From NCBI GenBank assembly GCA_964387325.1, contig CAYLYE010000143.1, positions 1 through 16,545 of the forward strand: 16,545 bases of DNA, given 5' to 3'. Below the pieces are notes generated by a model. That model was not told the origin of the DNA. It was given only the letters and a program-made list of their open reading frames with translations, and ran no database searches. Of this stretch, positions 11,794-16,545 are shown in pieces (the first letter of the stretch is position 1; every line of letters starts with the position of its first letter). Made by a program: the position numbers and the translations under genes. The stretch is from CAZZBK01 sp964387325 (GTDB taxonomy: Bacteria > Planctomycetota > Planctomycetia > Pirellulales > PNKZ01).

Positions 11794-13809
11794 TTAGGGC
11801 GCGGGCAACTCGCTGACCTCGCGGTTCGTGATGCCTTGCGGCGTCACCCGGGTCGTGCTCGTCGTCACGCCAAACACCCCTTCAAGCTCCTTCGCGCTCG
11901 GGATGAGTTGCCGCAGAGATTCGAGCAACTGCTGCTCATCGCCGGGCACTCCGCTGGGCAAATGCGCCAACAGGTTGGTCCACTCTTCGAGCACGGTGCC
12001 GTAGCGACTGCCGTCGGTCACGGTGTACGACAGGCCAGGCTCGTTCGGGATGAGTTCTTGAGCGCGACGCAGCGCAGCCGAGCCGCGGAGCGACGCCTCG
12101 CCCTGAGGCGGGTTGCGCAGACTGTTCAGCGTTCCTTCGATGATCTCGCTCCCCAGGCCAATGACCAGATGCCCACGGCCCACGAACGCGCCGGCCGCAA
12201 ATGTGCCGGTGGAACGGACTCCCTCGAAGCCTTGTTCCTCGACCGCCTTGGCGCCCACGAGCGGCCCGACCGCCTGCAACACCCGTTTCCAAAGTGCCTC
12301 GTCTTTCAATTGCCAGACAAGGGCCACGCGCTGCTCGGCCGCCATCGTGCTGTGTGGATCGTTGGCATCGTCGGGCTTGGCCAACTTGGGGACCAGGCTC
12401 AGCAGCATGTGCTTCGTGCCCAACGACCCCAGCAAAGTCTCGGGATCGGTCTGTAAAAAGAGCTGCAACTGGGCTTCGAGCGCCGCGAAACCTTGCCGGG
12501 CGCGATCGCCAAGCTGCGCCGATGAGATTTGCTTGGCCGTCTTGTAAAGCTGCACCAGATCAAAACTCAGGTGCGAGTAGCTGACGACGTTGCTCGACAC
12601 CCACTCCGGCGGCTCGTTGGGCAGCGGCGGCTGATCGACCAGTGCGAGCAATCCCTTGCGCGGGGCGGGGATCGAAGCGAACGCACCGATGTGCAGTTGA
12701 TTGTCGATCAGTGCGCTACGCAGTGCTAGCGGGCCGATCCCTTCGAGCCCCAGCGACTTGAGCGTTTTGAGCACGTCCTCCGGCGCGGTGTCGATAGCTA
12801 ACTTCCATAGAGGTGCGGGATGAATCAGCAGTTCGTAGATGCCAATGCCCTCGGGCAAGGCAGCGCGGAGGCCCGGTGTTTCGAGCCAGCGTTGAGCGCC
12901 TTTCGTTTCGTTCGAGACATGTGTGGCGAGAAAGCGAGCGAACACGCCGGTGGCCTGTTCGAGATTGGTGAGCGCGTCGAAATCGGTTTTGGCGTCGGGG
13001 TCGAACGCGCCCGGCTCGGCGAACGTGGTGGCCATGAGCAGCCGGCCGCCGAGCCGCGCGAGAAATACATTCTGCTGGCTCGTTTGAATCTTCTTGGCCT
13101 GGGCGAGTTGCGCGTCGCGCTTTTCCCGCCAGGCTTTGCGCTCAGCCGGGGTGAGCTGTCCCTCGGGGGGCGTGAGATCAAGCGACGTCGGGTCTTCATA
13201 CTCGGTGCGCGGCACTTTGAAGAGCATAACCTTGTGGTCGGCCAATTCGAGATCGACTCGCTTGATCGGATGCGACTCGTCCTTCGTAGCCTCTTCGGCT
13301 TTGCCGAGTGCTTCAAACAACCGCGTGGCAACGTCTTCGCCCGGCTCGATCCAGGCCAACAACACGACCAGCGGATCGTTGTCTTTCTCCTGGCGTGGGA
13401 CAATCTGTAGCGCCATGCCGGCCTCGCCCGCAAGCAACTCGGGGAGGTCGGTCAGTTTGAGTTGATATTCGGCCAGCCGCCGCTCGAATTTCTCGACGCC
13501 GCCGTCGGATGCTTGGCGGACGAGTTGCTGCAACTTGTCGATCCGCTCGCTCTGGAGCATGACCGCGCCGAGCTTGGTGCGCGAGCGGAGCGCCTCGTAG
13601 GCTTGTTTCGGCTGCGGAATTCGCAGCACGGCGACCGTCTCGTCGCCGAGACATTCCCAACTGGGGCGCAACTCAGCCGCCCGGACACAAACCGCGAGGC
13701 CCAGCCAGACCGACAGGCAAGCAACCCAGGGGACCGCTGGTCGCTGCCGCGACTTGGTTTCCGGGAAGATCTGCGGCCCAGAAGCGATCGCGACAACACC
13801 GTCGGTCAT
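11794..13809 (-). CDS. Large secreted protein of unknown function
   Basis: This 671-residue protein has no function I recognise. Residues 25-45 (AVPWVACLSVWLGLAVCVRA) form a hydrophobic segment ending in a signal-peptidase-like VRA-AE, so it is probably exported. The n-region is unusually long (24 residues, with RQR). The mature part alternates LLAGEAGMALQIVP, PLVVLLAWIEPGEDVATRLFEALGKAEE and similar strand-helix units that recur (for example WQLKDEALWKRVLQAVGPLVG). These look like repeated small alpha/beta modules. Residues 218-245 (LTPAERKAWREKRDAQLAQA) form a charged helix. The style resembles DUF3352-type secreted proteins common in planctomycetes; this is a weak suggestion. It starts 2 bp after the protease stop, so it is co-transcribed with the two genes upstream. 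Confidence 0.8.
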   Translation of the reverse strand: MTDGVVAIASGPQIFPETKSRQRPAVPWVACLSVWLGLAVCVRAAELRPSWECLGDETVAVLRIPQPKQAYEALRSRTKLGAVMLQSERIDKLQQLVRQASDGGVEKFERRLAEYQLKLTDLPELLAGEAGMALQIVPRQEKDNDPLVVLLAWIEPGEDVATRLFEALGKAEEATKDESHPIKRVDLELADHKVMLFKVPRTEYEDPTSLDLTPPEGQLTPAERKAWREKRDAQLAQAKKIQTSQQNVFLARLGGRLLMATTFAEPGAFDPDAKTDFDALTNLEQATGVFARFLATHVSNETKGAQRWLETPGLRAALPEGIGIYELLIHPAPLWKLAIDTAPEDVLKTLKSLGLEGIGPLALRSALIDNQLHIGAFASIPAPRKGLLALVDQPPLPNEPPEWVSSNVVSYSHLSFDLVQLYKTAKQISSAQLGDRARQGFAALEAQLQLFLQTDPETLLGSLGTKHMLLSLVPKLAKPDDANDPHSTMAAEQRVALVWQLKDEALWKRVLQAVGPLVGAKAVEEQGFEGVRSTGTFAAGAFVGRGHLVIGLGSEIIEGTLNSLRNPPQGEASLRGSAALRRAQELIPNEPGLSYTVTDGSRYGTVLEEWTNLLAHLPSGVPGDEQQLLESLRQLIPSAKELEGVFGVTTSTTRVTPQGITNREVSELPAP

Positions 13810-13811
13810 AA

Positions 13812-14807
13812 CTATTTTCCTTTGCTCACGGGGGGCGATTGTGTCGCGGTGGCGGGGTCTATCGTGGCCTGGTTCAACAAGCCGTCGCGCTTAAACGGCG
13901 GCGGCAAATAGGTCACCCCGTTCAACGGCTGCGATGGATCATACAGATACGTCTCGCGATGCACCAGGAAATCGATCAATTCGCTGGCCGGGATACCAAA
14001 GGCCAGGCCGTCGAACATGGTTGCCCCCGCACAGGCGATCGCCACCACTTCGCCCCGGGCATTGAACATCGGCCCGCCACTGTTGCCCGGATTGATCGAG
14101 GCGTCGGTCTGGATCAACCGTAGTTGGCCGACTTTACGCTTATTGCTGCTCACGATCCCTTGGGTCACCGAGCGTTCGAGCCCCAGCGGATTGCCGATGG
14201 CAAATACCAAGTCGCCGACACGCAGGTCGTCGCGATCGTTGATCACAACCGGCTGCGGGAGCGGGCCTCCCACCTCGTCCACGTCCAACTGGAGCAACGC
14301 GACGTCGCGAAGCGGCTGCAAGGCGAGGATTTTCACCTTTTTCAGCTCAGTCTTTTCATACCCCTGGGCATGACGCCGAAACAGCGTGACCTGCACACGG
14401 GTCTGTCCTTCGACGACATGGTAGTTGGTGATCAGGTGCCCCGCGCGGCTAATGATGAAGCCGCTCCCAAGTCCACCGGCATTGCGAACCAGCACGACCG
14501 CGTCGCCGTAGCGTTTGACTAGTTCGGGGGTGTCGAGTGCTTCGAGACGACCGGTCGTGAAGATGTCACGTTGCCGCGTGGCATCAGCCTGCGCGGCGTC
14601 GCTAGGCTTGCTGACATTGAGCACCCGCTTGGCACTAAAGTGCAGCACTTCGACCCCCAGATCGAGCACCACTCCCTCGTCGTTCTCGCGGAGCAAGGTA
14701 CCCGTGACCTTCGCGCCACCAACGAGCGTGACGGTCACCTGTTCGGCGGCCGACAGCGAAGCCGTGGCGGTGAGCAGAGCCCAAACCATCCAACATACAC
14801 GCCGCAT
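13812..14807 (-). CDS. Secreted trypsin-like serine protease (HtrA/DegP-like catalytic domain, no PDZ)
   Basis: This 331-residue protein has a signal peptide (MRRVCWMVWALLTATASLSA, cleavage near ASLSA-AE). A small N-terminal beta domain (VTVTLVGGAKVTGTLLREND, 24-43) follows, then a chymotrypsin-fold protease. The catalytic triad is complete: His130 (ITNYHVVEG), Asp168 (LRDVALLQLD) and Ser243 (INPGNSGGPM). It matches HtrA-type sequences, including FAIGNPLGLERSVTQGIVS and LIQTDASINPGNSGGP. After the protease domain there is only a short Pro-rich tail, so PDZ domains are absent. The ATG at 14807 was chosen over longer openings because it gives a clean signal peptide and begins 1 bp after the upstream stop. 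It likely acts in periplasmic protein processing or quality control. Confidence 0.9.
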   Translation of the reverse strand: MRRVCWMVWALLTATASLSAAEQVTVTLVGGAKVTGTLLRENDEGVVLDLGVEVLHFSAKRVLNVSKPSDAAQADATRQRDIFTTGRLEALDTPELVKRYGDAVVLVRNAGGLGSGFIISRAGHLITNYHVVEGQTRVQVTLFRRHAQGYEKTELKKVKILALQPLRDVALLQLDVDEVGGPLPQPVVINDRDDLRVGDLVFAIGNPLGLERSVTQGIVSSNKRKVGQLRLIQTDASINPGNSGGPMFNARGEVVAIACAGATMFDGLAFGIPASELIDFLVHRETYLYDPSQPLNGVTYLPPPFKRDGLLNQATIDPATATQSPPVSKGK

Positions 14808-14808
14808 T

Positions 14809-16545
14809 TTAGGGCTCCCGCGCGATATAAATGAGCAGCCGATCATGACAGAGCATGGCCATGTCGCGCACGGCATCGCCATCTGCGTTGAAGGAGATGA
14901 TCCGCCGGGGCTCTTCGACCAGCCGCGGGCCAGTCTCGTCGCCGTACGGATACTTCGAGTCGTCGAACACGGGCCACGAGGCGAGCGACTTGAGACCGTC
15001 GGCCTTGCGCTCGACGAGCGTGAGCTGATGGCGTCGAAAGTCGGCCAACAAAATCTCGTCGGTCGCATCGCCGATCAGATCGAGCGCGAACAGATGATGG
15101 ATCGTGTTCTCGCGCAAACCGCTGGGGCGACCCGCGCGGCCGTCGAGGCTGTCGATCAGCTTCAGTTCCCAAGGCGCGCCGCGCGACAATCGCACGAGCC
15201 GGTCTTGATCGACGAGCAGCACGCCCAGCACGGGATCGACGCGCAGCGCCGAACCTTGAGGCGGCTTGAGGCTGTCGATCACGCGCGACACGCCTGAGGC
15301 GTCGGGCTTGAGTCGATGGATGAACGCGCTCCCTTGCTCGAAGGCCCAGGCCTCGCCCTGCTCGAGCGGCACGTAGGAGGCGAGCTTTTGGCCGTCGCCG
15401 AGCATGATCTGGTCGGTCGCGTGCAGATCATCGCCCAACCATTGCAAGACCCCTTCGGTCAGGCGAGCGCTCCGCAACTTATGGCCTTCGTTCACGAGGA
15501 CGAACTCGGCCAGATCGACCTTGGCTAGATGGGCTGGCTCGGTGATAACAGACTTACCGTCCTTGAGCACGACCAGCTTCGTGGCGGTCGAGTACGCTTG
15601 CTGCACGAGCAGACGATCGTCCCCCAGCCAGACGACCTTGTCGCTCTTCGCGCCCACGTCCGGAAAGCGTTTTTGCTGTGGCTGTTTATCGTTGTTGCGC
15701 CACACGTACAGATCGAGATGTGCGCCCACGCGTTGCACCCACCAGACGGTCGAGTCAATCGTTTCGAGTGTGAGGATGCGACGATCGGCGACCTCGGCCG
15801 ACTGGGGGAACGGTTGCGGATAGCTGAGCCGGCCGTGCTCCCAACGGCAGCGTTGCAAGTCGGCCGCGTCCTTCGTCCATAACAGGAGCGTCCCGCTTTG
15901 TGCGACCGGAGCGGCGAGCGTGCGCACGCCACCGAGCGTGGGAAAGGTTTGTTCGGGACCCCAGCCTTGTGTGGTCAGCGTATGCACCCGCAGACGAGGC
16001 TGGGCCGTGTCGAGGGCGACGATCGCGGGCTGTTTATCGAGCTGAATGCCACACCAAGCCGCTTTCGGGCCTGCGCTCATCGGCAACGCATCGTAGCGCC
16101 CCAGCTCGCTGGTCTCGCCGCGGGTGAGTTGATAGCGGCGTAAGAGCCCAACCTGCGTGCCTCCGAGCAGCAATAGCTCGGCGCTCGCGCTGCCGCGGCG
16201 CAACACGTCGAAACCCTCGACACCATGCTCGTGCAGTGTTTGGGCTGGCAACAGTTTGTGTTGTGCGTCGCACTCGTACCAGCGGATCGCCTGCCGAGGT
16301 TGCGCCGACCACTCGATCAGATCGTTGTCGCCGTCACCGTCGAAGTCAGCCAGTCGCCAGTCGAGCCGGCCGCGCGACTCTCGCGGCGACAGCCACGTGG
16401 GCCGCGCCCCCTTCTCGATCGCGAGCTGTTGAATGCCCTGCTCGCAACTGACGAGCAGCTCGTGCTTGCCCGCGCCGAGTGCTCGGATCAACATGAAGTT
16501 GCGATGCTTATTTGACAAGCCGCTCGACAGTAGATCCCAACTCAG
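14809..16545 (-). CDS. VCBS/FG-GAP-like beta-propeller protein (N-terminus outside window)
   Basis: The frame is open to the window edge, so the start is missing; 578 residues are visible. LADFDGDGDNDLIEW (66-79) is a classic FG-GAP/VCBS calcium-binding loop (D-x-D-G-D-x-D). Degenerate copies occur further on: ALDLIGDATDEILLADF and SFNADGDAVRDMAMLCHDRLLIYI near the C-terminus. Between them are repeated strand-rich blades such as LLLLGGTQVGLLRRYQL, PRLRVHTLTTQGWG and ADLQRCRWEHGRLSYPQ. The pattern suggests an extracellular or periplasmic beta-propeller, often used for adhesion or carbohydrate/protein binding in planctomycetes. Its TAA stop is 1 bp from the protease start, so the two are very probably co-expressed. 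A TTG-led opening at 16518 is not taken as the true start because the frame continues beyond it. Confidence 0.82.
   Translation of the reverse strand: MSWDLLSSGLSNKHRNFMLIRALGAGKHELLVSCEQGIQQLAIEKGARPTWLSPRESRGRLDWRLADFDGDGDNDLIEWSAQPRQAIRWYECDAQHKLLPAQTLHEHGVEGFDVLRRGSASAELLLLGGTQVGLLRRYQLTRGETSELGRYDALPMSAGPKAAWCGIQLDKQPAIVALDTAQPRLRVHTLTTQGWGPEQTFPTLGGVRTLAAPVAQSGTLLLWTKDAADLQRCRWEHGRLSYPQPFPQSAEVADRRILTLETIDSTVWWVQRVGAHLDLYVWRNNDKQPQQKRFPDVGAKSDKVVWLGDDRLLVQQAYSTATKLVVLKDGKSVITEPAHLAKVDLAEFVLVNEGHKLRSARLTEGVLQWLGDDLHATDQIMLGDGQKLASYVPLEQGEAWAFEQGSAFIHRLKPDASGVSRVIDSLKPPQGSALRVDPVLGVLLVDQDRLVRLSRGAPWELKLIDSLDGRAGRPSGLRENTIHHLFALDLIGDATDEILLADFRRHQLTLVERKADGLKSLASWPVFDDSKYPYGDETGPRLVEEPRRIISFNADGDAVRDMAMLCHDRLLIYIAREP

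Noticed and set aside
11671..12456. Plus-strand open frame of 261 codons after the BMC operon
   Set aside because: It is mostly antisense to the well-supported 671-residue secreted protein, with an Arg/His-rich composition typical of shadow frames, and it begins inside the hairpins.

Overview
The window (GC-rich, bacterial) is best explained as a planctomycete chromosome segment. The basis is a complete operon for a bacterial microcompartment (BMC) of the planctomycete/verrucomicrobial type. It has two hexamer shell genes (BMC-H), three pentamer genes (BMC-P), a PduL phosphotransacylase, a CoA-acylating aldehyde dehydrogenase, a class II sugar-phosphate aldolase, an acetate-kinase homologue, a lactate/malate dehydrogenase homologue and a DeoR regulator. 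Such compartments are known from Planctopirus (Planctomyces) limnophila to be needed for growth on L-fucose and L-rhamnose. The lack of Shine-Dalgarno motifs before most genes and the secreted VCBS-type and protease proteins also fit this phylum. The exact genus cannot be read from the sequence.

Layout. Positions 2-664 hold the 3' end of a glycyl-tRNA synthetase gene. Positions 758-1579 hold a xylose-isomerase-like TIM-barrel gene (sugar phosphate isomerase/epimerase family). Positions 1553-2053 (minus) hold a GNAT acetyltransferase that overlaps its neighbour tail to tail. Positions 2054-2325 are a divergent, AT-richer control region with two perfect palindromes. Positions 2326-11669 are the BMC operon, all on the plus strand: deoR, pduL, bmcH1, bmcH2, ack, bmcP1, aldehyde dehydrogenase, bmcP2, bmcP3, aldolase, ldh/mdh, and a 425-residue protein of unknown function. 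Positions 11670-11793 are a convergent intergenic region with tandem hairpins. Positions 11794-16545 (minus) are a tight three-gene unit: a VCBS-repeat protein (cut by the window edge), a secreted trypsin-like protease, and a large secreted protein of unknown function.

How the genes work together (inference from the families). The aldolase splits L-fuculose- or L-rhamnulose-1-phosphate into DHAP and lactaldehyde. The aldehyde dehydrogenase turns lactaldehyde into lactoyl-CoA, PduL makes the acyl-phosphate, and the kinase homologue harvests ATP outside the shell. All three core enzymes carry visible encapsulation-peptide-like helices: N-terminal on PduL and the aldehyde dehydrogenase, C-terminal on the aldolase. 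The dehydrogenase could recycle NAD+, but it carries Arg at the malate/lactate discriminator position. The 425-residue last gene is the least explained member of the operon.

The most unusual sequence feature is not a gene. At least six junctions (667-757, 5727-5821, 6125-6234, 7684-7790, 8356-8383, 9328-9360) are built of degenerate 7-bp tandem repeats. They use several different words, often in opposed halves that fold into long hairpins, and most end just before a start codon. In three genes the repeats run into the coding sequence and encode its last residues. They resemble in style the heptameric STRR repeats of heterocystous cyanobacteria.
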